From Stromatinia cepivora (taxonomy: Eukaryota; Ascomycota; Leotiomycetes; Helotiales; Sclerotiniaceae): a DNA stretch of 64,000 nucleotides. Of this stretch, positions 1-13,138 are shown piece by piece; the first letter of the stretch is position 1, and each line of letters starts with the position of its first letter. The position numbers and the translations under genes are program-made. The notes under the pieces were generated by a model. It saw only the letters and a program-made list of their open reading frames with translations, made no database searches and was not told where the DNA came from. Where the stretch lies: the NCBI GenBank assembly GCA_014898415.1, contig RCTD01000010.1, positions 620,001-684,000 of the forward strand. The letters run 5' to 3'.

Positions 1-1315
1 CGCCTAATTCTGGACGCTGTTCTTTTGCGAGCGCAACAAGTGTTTGAGTTGTGCCTTGGGAATGGGCGATGAGAGCTAGTTTGGGGAAAGCTGTTTCGGA
101 TAAAACGCGAGAGGTAAGTGCTGGCAAATCCATTACACCCATCTGCCGAATGTTCCAAGCCCACATACGAGGATCCGAGTAATCAAGAAGAGTGTGTTCT
201 GGTTTGAAACCGCATCGATTATTACCGAGCCAGATATCATAGCCTTGTTTACATAGGTAGAATGCGAGAGATTGGTCATCATTGGTGCAATAAGCACCGG
301 ATGATTGCAATAGTCCGTGAATCATTAGAACTGGATACTTTGGTTTGCGATCAGAGGTCGAAGGAAGTGGTCGACTTGGCCCCTGACCAGTAAATAGTTC
401 TGGACCACGAGCGGCCCGTTGTTCGTCTGTCATAGGGGTATATTCGTTTGGGTTGTATACATGCCATAAAACAATAATAAATCCATCCTCTGTCTGAACG
501 TTTAATTCCTCAACATCAAGACCTACCCTGCGTGCATAATATCCCACATCACAAACTAGTGGATCTTTTCCTCCCTCTGTCGGTACAAACTCCCCCTGCC
601 CCGCTTCATCTTCATTATCATCCATTTTTTCGTGAGAGAATCTTCGGCGATTCGATTTCTTCCACCTCTTCTCATCTTCTCTCCTTCTTCTTCTTCGTAT
701 TTTCTCTTCCTCATAGAACACCCTCCCTCGGTCCGGATCTCTAAATGTAGCTTTATACCAAATATACCTGCAAATAGCTGGCACACTCATAACTCCTGCT
801 CCCATTACAATAATCCCCAAAAATGCGCAGCTCAAGAAAAAACTCGTAGTTCTGAATGTCCAACATTGTAAATTTCTCGTAATCGACGAGGGGCCGTATA
901 GTGGTAGAGGCGGGAATAAAGGATGCGTTCTCGAGGGTGGCATAGCTCGTCGAAGTGAACCTTGGCCTGATGTTTGCCCGTCATCTCCTCTATCTCCATG
1001 TGAATTTCGCACTTCCTCGCCCGCCGCCACCCTGTTCTCCTCGTCCATAAGTTCATCCGTCCCTTCGGCCTCACTATTCATATTACCACCCACTCCCCTT
1101 GCCTGCCTCCTAAGTCCATTCAATCTCTCCGCCTCCTGCAACGGTGGCCCTGGCAATCGCCCTCCATCCTCCATAACAACAACCGTATCCCTTGGCGTAA
1201 CATAATCCGCTCTTTTCGCCGTTCCAGACCCAGTATCATCATCCTCCGGTTTAACGTGGGAGAGCTTCGCAGCTTGACTCGCATAGGCGAATTCGTGTTC
1301 AGGTTCGTTGTTCAT
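1..1315 (-). CDS. Steryl ester hydrolase / acid lipase-like alpha/beta hydrolase, 5' part (runs off left edge)
   Basis: The minus strand is open without a stop from the ATG at 1315 to the window edge (438 codons), so the C-terminal part is missing here. The first ~155 residues are acidic and disordered. A hydrophobic segment follows at about residues 157-185, then an Arg-rich stretch. The start of an acid-lipase lid/N domain is visible (TEDGFIIVLWHVYNP), then MIHGLLQSSGA (oxyanion HG), DIWLGNNRCGFKP and, near residue 408, the nucleophile elbow AHSQGT. This order matches the YEH1/YEH2/TGL1 family of membrane-anchored steryl ester hydrolases, which cleave sterol esters at lipid droplets or the plasma membrane. 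The catalytic Asp and His would lie outside the window. The family call is secure. The substrate is inferred from the TM anchor and the NNRCG variant of the usual GNxRGN motif. Confidence 0.85.
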   Translation of the reverse strand, partial: MNNEPEHEFAYASQAAKLSHVKPEDDDTGSGTAKRADYVTPRDTVVVMEDGGRLPGPPLQEAERLNGLRRQARGVGGNMNSEAEGTDELMDEENRVAAGEEVRNSHGDRGDDGQTSGQGSLRRAMPPSRTHPLFPPLPLYGPSSITRNLQCWTFRTTSFFLSCAFLGIIVMGAGVMSVPAICRYIWYKATFRDPDRGRVFYEEEKIRRRRRREDEKRWKKSNRRRFSHEKMDDNEDEAGQGEFVPTEGGKDPLVCDVGYYARRVGLDVEELNVQTEDGFIIVLWHVYNPNEYTPMTDEQRAARGPELFTGQGPSRPLPSTSDRKPKYPVLMIHGLLQSSGAYCTNDDQSLAFYLCKQGYDIWLGNNRCGFKPEHTLLDYSDPRMWAWNIRQMGVMDLPALTSRVLSETAFPKLALIAHSQGTTQTLVALAKEQRPELG

Positions 1316-2028
1316 GGCGGAATATTGTACATACTCGAATTGCTTCGAGTTGAACCTCGAACTCATTCAAATTTGCTCGAGTGGAGCTCTTGAAATCATG
1401 GAAACTGGATGATGACGATCTTTTATCTCCCGCCCCTACCTTCCGTCCCTTCGCAATCTACAAATTCAACTCAAACAGACAAACCTCCCAATCAAATCCA
1501 AGAAGCGCGAGCAATGCCTTTACAAGCCAACGAAAGAAAACAAGAAGTTATATAAGCAATTATAGAGATAATAACCTCCCAAACAAGAAAAAAGAAATGC
1601 GCATAAAAAGAAGTAGGAAATACGATACCTTACCAAACAATGGGAAATTCATGTTTCTGAATGAATTCCACCGACGGCCGTGCACATGTGCTGCGCCGTT
1701 TGGATAATTGTCTTCGGATTATTATTTGATTGGCTGAAATTTGACTGAATGTGTGGATTCTTACATGTGAAAGAAAGTTTATTTATGCTGACATGAAATT
1801 AACGGGGGGTCATCTCATCTGATGACGTCTGAGTGATAATATAAATAATATTTCAAAATCACGACGAGATGGTTTATGTTTCCACAGCAAATAGGATAGA
1901 GTAACTTAGAAATATGGTCTGAGTTTACATAGGGCCCGGGTGGTGTATATATGGTTGTGTTCTTTTATGACTATATGTTATCTTCCTCTTCAGTAGATAC
2001 ATCCTCATTTACCTATCCTTATACATCA
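1316..2028. other. Intergenic between lipase start and PEX6 3' end
   Basis: About 0.7 kb of AT-rich sequence holding the lipase promoter and the downstream region of PEX6. A 108-codon plus-strand open frame at 1381-1707 has basic, low-complexity composition, no recognisable domain and no splice partner, so I do not call it a gene. Confidence 0.5.
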
Positions 2029-5000
2029 TCAATATAAATTCTCTTCGTCCTCCATACTTCCATCCTGAAATAATCCTTGTACCGACTCCCTCCCTTTTCC
2101 CTTCACTCTGATTGTACCATTAAGTTGTTCTCCTTCACTGCCATTATAATAACCATCCTCGGCGTTCTCATCCCATCCATCCATGTCTTTCGCCTTTCCT
2201 TTGCCCTTAACATCTACTCTTCCTTTTCCTTTTCCTTTTCTCGAACTCCTTGAACTTCCCGATGAGGTGGGTCTTTGCGCAACTTTATCCTTATCTTTCA
2301 CGCTCTCGAATTGACTTCTAACTCTTGCATAATGCTCCAATTCTCCTGCACTAACACTAGGAACTAACTCTCTTCCTGCAGCTTCAAAATCCTCTTCTTG
2401 TACTACCACACGCAAATCATCTTCTTTTGCATAATGATCAAACCAATATGCTGTTGAGACCTTTCCTTTGCCCTCGCTTCCGCGTTGGAAGTTGAGATTG
2501 GCAACATGTGAGTCCACAAGGGATGCTTGACGAGTTACAGCTTTCAGCATAGCGTCAGAACAAAGAGCGTAAAAATCCGCTCCGGTGTATGTAAATGGAA
2601 GTGTGGCAGCAACACGTGAAAGGGATAGCGTAGGAGAGAGTGTAAACCTATAGAGTCAGCGTGATTCAATATGAATAGATGTTAGATAACTTACTTCCTT
2701 GTCAAAGCCTCCAAGATCGTCTCTTGCTTCTCGTGCGTATCACTTACTCCCAAGTACAACATCTTGTCAAATCTTCCTGGTCTCAATAATGCTGCATCCA
2801 AAAGATCCGGCCGATTTGTTGCGCCAATGACAAAGACACCTCCACCACCGTCATCTCCATCAGACATGCCATCTAACTCGGCCAATAATTGTGAAACAAT
2901 GCGGTCCATCACTCCACCACTGTCTCCTTGATTGCCTCTCTTGGGTGCCACAGAGTCAAGCTCGTCGAAGAAAACAACACAAGGTCGTGCATCACGCGCA
3001 CGTTGGAAGACTCGCCGAACATTGGCCTCAGATTCACCAATGTACATGTTCAGTAACTCCGGACCCTTGACACTGAAGAAATTGAGACTGAATTCCGTAG
3101 CAATAGCCTTTGCAAGTAGGGTCTTTCCGGTACCAGGAGGACCATAGAACAAAATGCCAGACCTTTTCTTCATGCCTTTTGCGAATAATTCTGGTCGCTC
3201 AAGAGGTAATTGAATGGTCTCCATTACTGCATCCTTGACATTCGAAAGACCACCTACATCATCCCAGCCAACATTGGGAATCTTAGGTGCGCCAATAGAG
3301 TCAGCAAAATTCTTTCGTGCGGCGTCTACTGCAAAATCAAAATCTGCTTTGGTAAGGCAACGACCTGCCGCCCCACCAGAAACAAGGATATCGCGAACTG
3401 TAACAACATTTTCAGCATTCGTAGATGCAGCTGCGAGTATTTCTATCCTAGCGTTCCGTGCCACAAGAGCTCGATCCACAACATCAACAAGATCTCCAGC
3501 CACAAGAGCAGCAGTCTTTACGGCGACTGAACTAAGGTCTACATCTAGTGCGAGATCGATAGCTTGGTCATCGATTATAGCACGAAGTATTCCCTCTCGC
3601 TCCCACTCATCAGGAGCAGTCATTTCGAGTTCGTGAGTGAATAAGCCTCGGATACCGTCTGGAATCTTGTCGACCTCGGTTGTGGTCGCAATAATGACTC
3701 TTGTTCCACTTTGAATGTCTTTTAATGTGGTGATCATTCTGTCAGCTGTGAGCGATTCAATGTGGCGTATAAGAAGTGCGCAAAACTCAGGACCGCAATT
3801 CATAGCCCTTTCAGCGCGCGCCTCCAGAAATCCAGCAGTTTTGACATCGCTCCCAGCTCCACCTTCGCCGACGATGTCGACAGCATCAAGCTTAAAGGTA
3901 TGTAAACCAATATCTGCACAAGCCTTGGTTGCTAATGTTGTTTTTCCAATGCCACGTTGCGTAGACACAAGTAATATTGCGAGTGGCGGTAGCTTCAGAT
4001 GTATAGCTCTAGGGCTTGTGGCTGTGGCTATCAATTCTCTCAATCGTCGTTGCAAAGTCGTGACATGTGGTCTTTTTATTTCCGGAATTGCCGTAGATCC
4101 CAGGTCATTCTTAGATATCGACTTGAGCCCCAAGTAATATTCCCAAGAATTCTCCATAGTTGCAGGTAATCGACTATTTTCACTCCCAGACTGCATCATA
4201 CGTGTGTTCGAGGCGTCAATCGATGCAACACCTCCCCATACGTCATCATCTTCGCTACCTTCGGGATTGTCCTTCGTCAAACCAACGTAGCTTACTCTAT
4301 ACCAAGCGACTCCGCTCGTCTTGCTCGATTTACTAGGTTCGGACTCATTAAGTTTTGTGTTTGATAACATATCATCGATTTCAAGGTCTTCGCTTGTAGA
4401 TGACTGACTTAGAGTTCGACCAAGCGCTTCATCGATTGGGACAGCAATGAGATCCCCCTTTCTTACGATTCTCGTTCTTCCAGCGAAATGCTTTTTCAAT
4501 CCAGCAAACAAAGCGTTTTGCAAAGTGCGCTCGTTAGAAGCAGGTGTGGAGATCTTCATGAGAGTTAACTCCTTGGCCACAGGGGGGCAAGAAAAGCTAG
4601 TAAGCTTAGCTAATGGCGCTTTCACTGTTATCGTTTGTGGTGCTAGTTTCAGGGGCGCAATGCGACAGTATGAGGTATTCTCCAAATTTGCGAGGAGGAT
4701 AGGTGACATGTAAGCCGATGGGGTGGCTGGTTTCTGAACTTGTGACTCAAAAAAAGACAGTCTTCGACCCTCCTGTTTACTACGTGGTATTTTGGTCATG
4801 GGACGGTGTGAATAATTTTCCGGTAGACCAAAAACCTTCACAGGCCGCCAGGGTTTCTCTTCCTCTGCTTCTCCAAAGCTCTCCAGGCCCAAAAGACCAA
4901 CGCCATTGGCAGGAGGTTCTGCGGCTGCCTCTAACCGTACCCAATCTCCTGAAAAGCACCCGATCTTGGTTAGAGAGTTGATATCCACGAATATCCTCGC

Positions 5001-6248
5001 CTCCTCATCATCGTCGGCATTGGGCTTGGGGTGCAGCATCTCGTCGGAAAGTGGTGTAGCTAGTCCTTGCGTTTTGAACAATCTTCCACTATGCCCACCG
5101 GCACGAGTAGTTGTCGTGAAAGAGGAAAATACGGAACATGGCGTAGCGACACCATTCGTTCTTCGTCCGCCGGGGACAACTGTTTGGGGAGATCCCGGTT
5201 GTATCGTCGAAATTCCGCTGGCGTTGTGAGCTGGTAGCATGGGTGCTTGTAGAGAGATCATATCGTCCATGGAATCATCCGAAAGACTATCATTATCGGC
5301 ACTACTTTCTAGCTCTGTTTCTGTTTCTGTTTCTATAACATAATCAGATTCCTCCTCAAAAGCAGTATCGGTTTTATATCTGTCCTCGGCAGCGGAATAG
5401 AATTGGTCATTACTTGTATCTTCGTCCTCTTCCGCCACTTGATTCAGCCCTCGGCTCATTGGGATTGGCGATTGTTTTAGTGGATTTTTTGCATGATGGC
5501 CAGTTTGTGTGACAATTATTTTGGTTTTTGGCGACAGTAGTCCTTGTCCCACAGGCTCGCTAAGAGTAACTTTTGCAGGAGGGGGAGGAACATAGGTGAT
5601 TGGATGGGGTTGTAAAGGTAATTGAACATAATCTCCTGTATGAACGACTTTCAACGATCTTAAAGCTTCTCGAATCGCTTTGGTCAGTTTATCCTCTGGG
5701 CTTACCCCATTGCTAGATGACTTTGAATGTCCGTTCGTCTGCGGATGTTCTCCGTGAAATGTCCCTTCCCCATTTTCTAATCTCTTCGCAGACTCCCCCT
5801 CAATTGTAACAAATATTGTCTCTAAAGGTAACGGTACGATATCCAGAACACGTATTTCAATACCGCTTCGGCTATTGCTCGATAATTTTGAGGGAGCAAC
5901 CTTCTGAAGGGCTTCGGCGAATGCTTGTAGAGTCGGTGAGTCCGGTGAGAATTGCACGGTGGAATGTGCCAAAGTATTCGAGGACCTGACAGGAAGAACA
6001 GTCCATGTTGAGTCTTCGACTGCTTTAGAAGGACTCCAAGGAGATATCGCAATGTACTGCACCGTTTCCCCAGACACACCGCTCAAAAACAGATCTTTTG
6101 TCAAATCCTCAGATATGATTCCCACATCCCCTTTCACATGCTCATCCAGAATCAATCTCGCTGAAATGGATGCCTTATCTTGACGCCTTCTTTTCCGTTT
6201 CTTGCTTTGTGCAAAGGATGCCATGGTGTTGTCAGAGGTTATTGACAT
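2029..6248 (-). CDS. PEX6: Peroxisomal biogenesis factor 6 (AAA+ ATPase)
   Basis: Two exons, 6248-2695 and 2647-2029, with a 47-nt intron (GTAAGT..CTATAG) restore LTRKF and then a YTGADFYALCSDAM segment; product 1390 aa. With PEX1 it forms the heterohexameric motor on the peroxisomal membrane that extracts ubiquitinated PEX5 so matrix import can continue. The D2 domain is complete: Walker A GPPGTGKT at about residue 1036, Walker B FFDELDS near 1092, a GESEANVR segment and the arginine-finger region ATNRPDLLDAALLRPGRFD. D1 keeps a P-loop-like RGIGKTT near 764, but its Walker B position reads ALLIRHIES with no acidic pair, so it is degenerate, as known for Pex6 D1. The C-tail is long, acidic/basic and low in complexity (GKGKG repeats). 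A second ATG nine codons in could also serve as start. Confidence 0.95.
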
Positions 6249-9200
6249 TCTTGACCGACCGCTTCACGAGCTCGTGGATGCGGTATGGTGTAGCTACCTA
6301 GTAGCTAAAGCTACCCTATGTGTCGGCAATAGTCCGTTGACGCACTTGACAGCTGTCTTATTTCAGTTGTTTTTGTTTTAGTTAAGAAGATACCTAAAAT
6401 AAATCAGTCGCATTCCTAAATGAATGACTTACAATATTCCTCGGAGCTCTTCTTCATAAAAGAAGTGATTAACCAGCCGCGTCGGTGTCTAGGATATGGA
6501 CCGAGGCTTTTGGGAGTAATTGAAGCTAATTCCAAACACAGCTAGCCGTTTCGGAACGGAAAATATATTAGCCGACACTTCCGAACAACCTAACAAAGGC
6601 TTACACACTTGTAAAATACTAGCATCATTATGATCACACCCCAAACCGATAAGCTACTTTGCTCTTGATCATGGTTAGTATTTCTAATGAGTACAATGGG
6701 TTCATATTCGATAGCAACATTCCCGAATGCCTTTTAAATTTTCAATTAGCAGCTACCACTACACTATACAATGAAACACATCGAACCAAACACTGTTATC
6801 ACCAAGCAGGACTTACCTCTGCAGCGAGCAACAATTTGTTACATCTATTCATGCCACCAACTTGATATGCGAACAAAATCGGTCAGAATCAAGACATGTC
6901 AAGAAAACACACTACGGCATGGCGATTAGTGTCTTAGCATTGCGGTCTTGACTACCTCTAGAGTCCACAAAGATAAATCATTACTGAACAATCTTTGAAC
7001 CTGAATCACGATTTCCCAAAGCAATATTCCAAGATGCTAGCCAATCAAATTTTTTCAAGTCAGCAAGGGGAAACTAGGCTTAAATTCCATGAAAATTTAT
7101 CGCGGGATTATGAATAGACAGAGATTCTATTATGTGCAGTTCTTGCTCTGGTGAGAGGTTCATGAGTCTGGTGGTGAATCTATGTTTGGAAATATTTTTT
7201 TCGCTCCCGCTTTTACTTGACTGTCTCTCTATTCCCACCAGAAACTTCTGCTTAGGTTAATATGTTTACATTCTGCAAATGGTTATTTCTCCATTCACAA
7301 CATCTCATTTCATATGCTGCCACTATGATTACATATAGTTCTGTGTCTATTCTTGCATTCTTTCAGCTCGTATCTCCTCTTCATTCTCATAAAATTTCCC
7401 GAGTAGGTTGTTTTCATGATCTAAATTTCTAAGTCTCTGCAATGAGAGGAGATGGAAATACGATACAAATGATTAAATGAGTTTAGTTCCATGTTCGGGC
7501 CATACCTAATGTATATACGACATTCAAACCAAATTTCAATCTTCTATCTCTTCAAAAATAACTCTAGTGCCATGACATCCAGGCCGCCTACGAGGGCGCA
7601 CTATCAATATTCACGAGTTTACATACATCAAGTTGTTCTGAAAATTGCAACAACAGTGGTGCTATATTTCCATTATACCACTTAAGTTACTTTTCAGTAG
7701 CCATCAAGTAGTATTATAGGACTAGTTCCACTTCAGGCTCTTAAAAACTTGCCAACAAGCGAAGCCTCTCCAACCACTTAGTGACTTGAAAAAGAGCCAA
7801 TCTGGTACTATTTCATGCTGCACCTAAAGCAATAGTTTAACAGGTGTTAGTTCCACGTCCAGTGGATAGAAAAATCCATAATGTCCAGTCTCCAATTAAT
7901 AATGATTCAGTGGAAACCATATAGTGCGACAAAGTTATGGATCACATCATCTAGCTGAATAAACTATCCCAAGTGCGATTTTACTCAAATTATGTTCACA
8001 CTACCTGCCACAGTCTCATATCCAGAACACCACTTTCATTTCCATGATGTCAAATTAGTCCCGGGCCCGTCATCGCCTTCTCTCTGAGTTTCGGTGCAAT
8101 GGAAAGTTCAGACGACAATTCATAGAACCATTGATATATCAAACGGTGTACAACGCTTCTTGACTTATTTCGTTAGCACAATCTAGAAGGATCTGGTGAA
8201 GAAGTTGTAGTAATGCTCTCCGCTGAAAAGACTCAGGGAATAGCAAGGACTTAGAATTTATCATGTCTTTTCGGGAGAATCCTAATAGATTGATGTGTAT
8301 TCTACTACCATATCTAAAGACTCGCCTCTTCAACACAATTCTCCTTTCATACGAACGCATCTCATCTTATCTTCCATCCCATATCCAATTCCAACAATAG
8401 CACACTCCCTTTCATTCCCTCAACCTGCAATCCCTTAAAATACATATTCACCAATAAAATCCAAAACATATTAACATCCCTCCCACTCTGAACCCAACCC
8501 TTAAACTCTAAACCTAAAAACCTCTCTATCTCGCAAATCCAATCCTCGCGAAAGACAGCAATCCCAATCATAGAGTCAAACCCCTACACTTCCAAACTCA
8601 ACCTCAAACAGCATAACATAAATTCCATAACTACGATATTTAGTCCAGGACTCACAATTTCAGCTCAATATTTTCGAGCACTTTCAACTTTAGAATTTTA
8701 GAATTTTAGAAAGTTTATTACATCTCTCTAATATATAACGAACAAGAAGGCACACGCACAAACAATGAACCCAAGCACCAAATTCAACTTAAATCAATTT
8801 CATAAACGAACGAATAGATACAAATCAACTCCCCACATAAACGCAGAAGAGAAAACAAACATTAAAAATAGCAGGAAGAATTCGCACACGACAAGATACT
8901 GTTTAATAGAACAACGACGATAAAGGACGAGCCATATAGAATAGATACATTGTAGTATTTCTCTTTTTAGTGATATCGAGGAGGGGTGTGGAATTATACG
9001 TTATATGGGATGATGTATATATATTGAGGAGGGAGAAATATGATGGGACAATGGGATGGAGGAGGAGATATATATGTAAACACCTAGTTTCCAAAAACCA
9101 AAAACCACAAACCGAAATCCAACGATAAAAATGCACATCACAAACCCAGTGAATTTCTAAATTTCCTAATATCCTAACACTCACACATCATATCACACAC

Positions 9201-9384
9201 CTACCTCATCTTGCAAGGATAAACAATATAAACCCGTCGGTTTTCATCCCGTGTTATGGCTACCAAACAACCTAGTCTATTACCTTAAAGTATTCATTTT
9301 TGTATCTAATCTTCACTTTTTCAACTTTTCGTTTTGATGAATAAATGGATAAATGAATAGATGGATAGATGGATAGATAGAAAA

Positions 9385-9436
<52 letters not shown>

Positions 9437-9715
9437 GTGTTGTAGTCGCCTGCCTCATATTTCATCTGCTCACAGGGTTGTGATGAGTGATGAGTGATGA
9501 ATGATGATAACATATGGGAGGAGAAGAAGAGGGAAACGAAATTGAGAATGCAAAGATTTATCATGCCATTTATTCATGAAATGTGAAATCATATCATGCC
9601 ATATCTAATTGATCTTGAAATCTACATCTCGACTACCAGACATAATATCAACAATGAGGAAAGTACCCGCCCCCTCAAAGATCTCAATATATCCCATGCA
9701 TACAAATCCATCCCC
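6249..9715. other. 3.4-kb gene-poor AT-rich intergenic region
   Basis: Only short scattered open frames are present on both strands, none with a recognisable domain, signal peptide or splice-linked neighbour. Minus-strand frames at 8139-8360 and 8362-8571 are adjacent but in different frames and match nothing I know. The region contains the divergent PEX6 promoter (6249-6400), the 3' side of the threonine aldolase gene and the GATA microsatellite listed separately. No tRNA-like or other RNA gene was seen. Confidence 0.5.
9341..9436. repeat. GATA/GGATAGAT microsatellite
   Basis: A run of tetranucleotide GATA units preceded by interrupted GGATAGAT units. The purest part is about 9383-9436. It lies in the gene-free stretch downstream of the threonine aldolase gene. 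The frame through it reads as a YLSI repeat on the minus strand, a by-product of the repeat and not a gene. Confidence 0.9.
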
Positions 9716-11083
9716 TTAAGTCCCATAATCCTTCTCACCAATCTTTTTCTCTTTACTTGCAACCTCAATACCCTTTTCCTTCCTTTTCAAAATAACCTTC
9801 ATAATCTCCTCCAACTTCTTAACCGCCTCCTCCCCGATCTGATAATGCACCACTAATCTCCCAGCAAGAAGCTTCAAACCTTTTTCCTTCCCTAACTCCC
9901 TAAATTCTTCCGCTGAAATCGCCGCATCTTCTAGATCTAACCATACCATATTAGTTTCCGTCGGTTGCTGCAATTTTCCACCTAATCCTTCCCATAAAGT
10001 TGCGATCTTTTTTGCCGTCTTATGACTTTCACGCAAGAGACCTCCTTCTCCATTTGGACCCTTTCCAAACGTTTCATCGACCGCAATTCTGGCAGCTGCG
10101 GTCAAAACACCAGCTTGACGGAGTCCACCTCCAATACTCTTTCGTACCCATCGAGCATGCTTGATAAAATCTTTCTTGCCAACCAGCATACTACCTACTG
10201 GTGCGCCTAATCCCTTGCTAAAACATAAACTCACACTATCACATTCTTTCGTGAAATCTGTTAAGGATCCAGCTCCTGCAACAACTGCTTCCCAGATTCT
10301 AGCTCCGTCCATATGGACTTTTATACCATGTTTCCTTGCGAATCCTGCTATGGCCCTGACCTCCTCAAGTGGCATGATAGTACCCGCCAATGTATTTTCC
10401 AAACTTATAACTCTCGTTGGACATGAATGTATATCGTCACTAATCGTAACATATTCCTCTACGTCCTTGAGAGTCAAGTATACACCATTACTAGGCACAA
10501 CCCCCTTGACGAGAGCCCCGCACAAAGATGCAGTACCGCCAGCTTCCCATTCAAGAATGTGTGCACGATGATCGCAGAGGACGGAGTAGGGAGGTTGAGT
10601 AAGATGAGAGCGGAGCGCAATTTGATTACCCATTGTACCGGAGAGGACAAAAATGGCAGACTCTTGCTCGGTAATTTGTGCAAGGTAGGATTCGAGTGAA
10701 TTGGTTGTTGGGTCTTCGGCGAAGACATCATCGAGGAGGGTAGTGTTTTGAATGGCTGTTAGCATTGATTTGGTGGGAGTAGTCACTACATCGCCTGGTA
10801 CAGATGTTAGTTATTACTTGGGTGTGGAATAAATAAGACTCATACTGCGAAAGTCAAATGCTGCTTGTCCTGGACCAGACCAAGCATTGATTTCATGATG
10901 AGGTTCGGGAGTTGGGGATAGATCAGTTGTTCCACCAAGACCTTTCAAATCATCTGTTCCCAATTCCTTTCCTTTAGCTGCCATGACGGAGAATGCGAAG
11001 CTGGACCGAATGTTAAGGATTGACGCGGGGTAAAGAAAGGGATTTGAGAGGGGTCGAGTGTTATCTTTGATAGATCTTAGCAA
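9716..11083 (-). CDS. GLY1: Threonine aldolase (PLP-dependent)
   Basis: Exons 11083-10846 and 10794-9716 are joined across a 51-nt intron (GTATGA..ACCAG), restoring the family start FDFRSDVVTTPTKSML; 438 aa from the first ATG, 405 aa from the ATG at 10984. The enzyme cleaves L-threonine or L-allo-threonine to glycine and acetaldehyde and is the fungal GLY1 type. Visible family marks are LLDDVFAEDPTT, the substrate/PLP region HMDGARIWEA and the Schiff-base lysine in CFSKGLGAPVGSM near residue 271. The extra ~33 residues before the second ATG are Ser/Arg/Leu-rich and could be a mitochondrial presequence or simply 5' leader; the sequence does not decide. The neighbours are functionally unrelated. 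Confidence 0.93.
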
Positions 11084-13138
11084 TGGTATTTTTCCAGAAT
11101 GAATTTTAAAACTTGCTTATTGAATAACAATTTGACGGTCTTGGAGTGAAAAGAGACCTTAAGATACGCCGGGATGAAAGCATTCTTTGATTGAGCGCAG
11201 GGTTCCTTTGAGTTACGCGCTTCAATTCACTTATGGTTTGCTTTACACACTCAAATCTCAAAAGGGAAGTTGTTTCTAGATAAGAAAAGTAACCTTAAGC
11301 TCTTATCTTCATGTGATTCAATCAAGGTCAAGGGATGCGAAATGACAAGGCCAGCCCAGCCTCAGAGATGAGAGCAAACAAGAGAGACTAGCGTGGTAAC
11401 AATGTACCGCCATTCGAAACCAAAGCTATGCGGTCCAGGAAATAGGAATGCATTTCCCAGTGCTGTTAGTCAAGAAACATCATGTCAATTGCTTCACCGT
11501 GAATAGCACCGCAGCTTTACATATCGATATCCATGATTCTATCCTTGAACCGTTCTCCCGTTCCACCTCTCCATGGTCTCGATGTATCGATTAGCAGATC
11601 CAAAATCCAATAAACAAGAAATGAAAAAAAGTGGTTCCATGACCCTCGATTTGTGAGTACGCAAGCCGATGCAGTGATCGACAATTAATACGAACCAAAA
11701 ATGCAACCCTTTCGATCGATCCCCCGACTTTGTGTATGATAATGGAAACGAGAAGAGTAAAAAATGGGTCGGTGAAAAGATCTAATCGAGCTCTGGGATA
11801 TGGTCAATTTTTGAGACGCAAGCATCCAGAGAGAAAGGATATCAGAAGAAAAAGAATAGGAAACTCAACACCTCATCACCCGTCAACACATAAAATCTGA
11901 ACGGGAGGGAAGGGTCGGCTCAGTATCCGACACACTTAAGCCATGCATATAGTGTTAATGCTTATCTCTCATTCTTATAGCGCCTTTGCTTTGGAAAGTC
12001 GGGAACTTCAAGGGGTTGGAAGAATGTGAAAGATATGAATTACAGGGCTGCGAAGTACAATTTATTAAGATCCGGAATCTACAGAGCAAGTTTTCGATTT
12101 GAAGGCTGACTGACTCAACAATAAAATCCACTCACTGTCCAATAGATACTAGGTACCCGGTAGTAGTAGGTAAACGTTTAAGTGGACGTTGAGTTATTGC
12201 CAAGGCTATTCCATCTCTATCAAAGATAAAAACTCGAGATAAAATAAATTGTTTGTTTTGGTCAAAATACATTTAACTCTTTTCCCCTTATGTATGTACG
12301 TGCACCATAACAATAACAACTCTTGGGACAAATCCACCCTGACATCCTATGACGTCAGTTTGGTAACCCTAGCATGCCAAGAAGAGACGGGTCAAAAACA
12401 TTTTGCTGGGTACCTTTATTAACCCAATCAGAAAAAGATATAAATTTATATTTATGGAAACCGAATGTATTCTGTATGATTAGATGATTAGATGATTAGA
12501 TCTCCCTGCAAACTTCCTCAATTTCGTATGACACGTACAAAAACTTATTGAGAAACTATAGGAAACTAAAGTTATAAACCCATAAAACAAAGAGATGGTT
12601 ACCGATACCCAATATTTCAAAGGCAAATCATAAAAATTCCAATCCATACAATATTCAAAGTCTCCCGCCTCTCCACTTCTTCTAATCCTCACCCTTCACT
12701 CTCTGCTGCTTCACTCTCCACCATCAACTAATCCTTCCCCACTGTCGCTTTTATCATCACGTCGTCACTCTCGCTTTGTCCATTTTCTTGTTTCTCCTCT
12801 TAGGCACATTCTTTTTCCAATGTCCAAATACCCGTATATCAAACAATCCCCATCGCCTCATCGAGAACTTACGATCTTCAACTAAATTGATCGACTTTGG
12901 GGGAATATCTCGTTTGTTTCGAATTTCTGGATTCCGTTCAATTTACGCAGTTTTCAATCCCTGGGTCACAGTCCATTCTTCAGAATCAAGACTCTTCACA
13001 GATCTATTATTGAACACCCTTATCTTCCTTGAGATCGTGGGGTTGATCTTGGGCCCAGTTTTGCAAACAGATCTTCCCCATATTACTCAATTTGGGAAAT
13101 CCGATCAAAATTTATTCAATTTAATATAAAAATACATC
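11084..13138. other. Intergenic, 2 kb, divergent promoters
   Basis: Lies between the divergent threonine aldolase and mechanosensitive channel genes. The last ~400 nt before 13139 are pyrimidine-rich and read as a long leader for the channel gene. A short GATTAGAT repeat sits at 12478-12500. The 117-codon plus frame at 12776-13129 overlaps this leader and is out of frame with the channel start, so it is not called. Confidence 0.5.

Noticed and set aside
1381..1707. 108-codon plus frame between lipase and PEX6
   Set aside because: Low-complexity basic peptide, no domain, no supporting splice or conservation signal.
8139..8571. Two adjacent minus-strand frames of ~70 codons, considered as a decayed gene
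   Set aside because: No family motif could be recognised in either frame; too weak to call.
9313..9564. 83-codon minus frame with YLSI repeats
   Set aside because: By-product of the GATA microsatellite.
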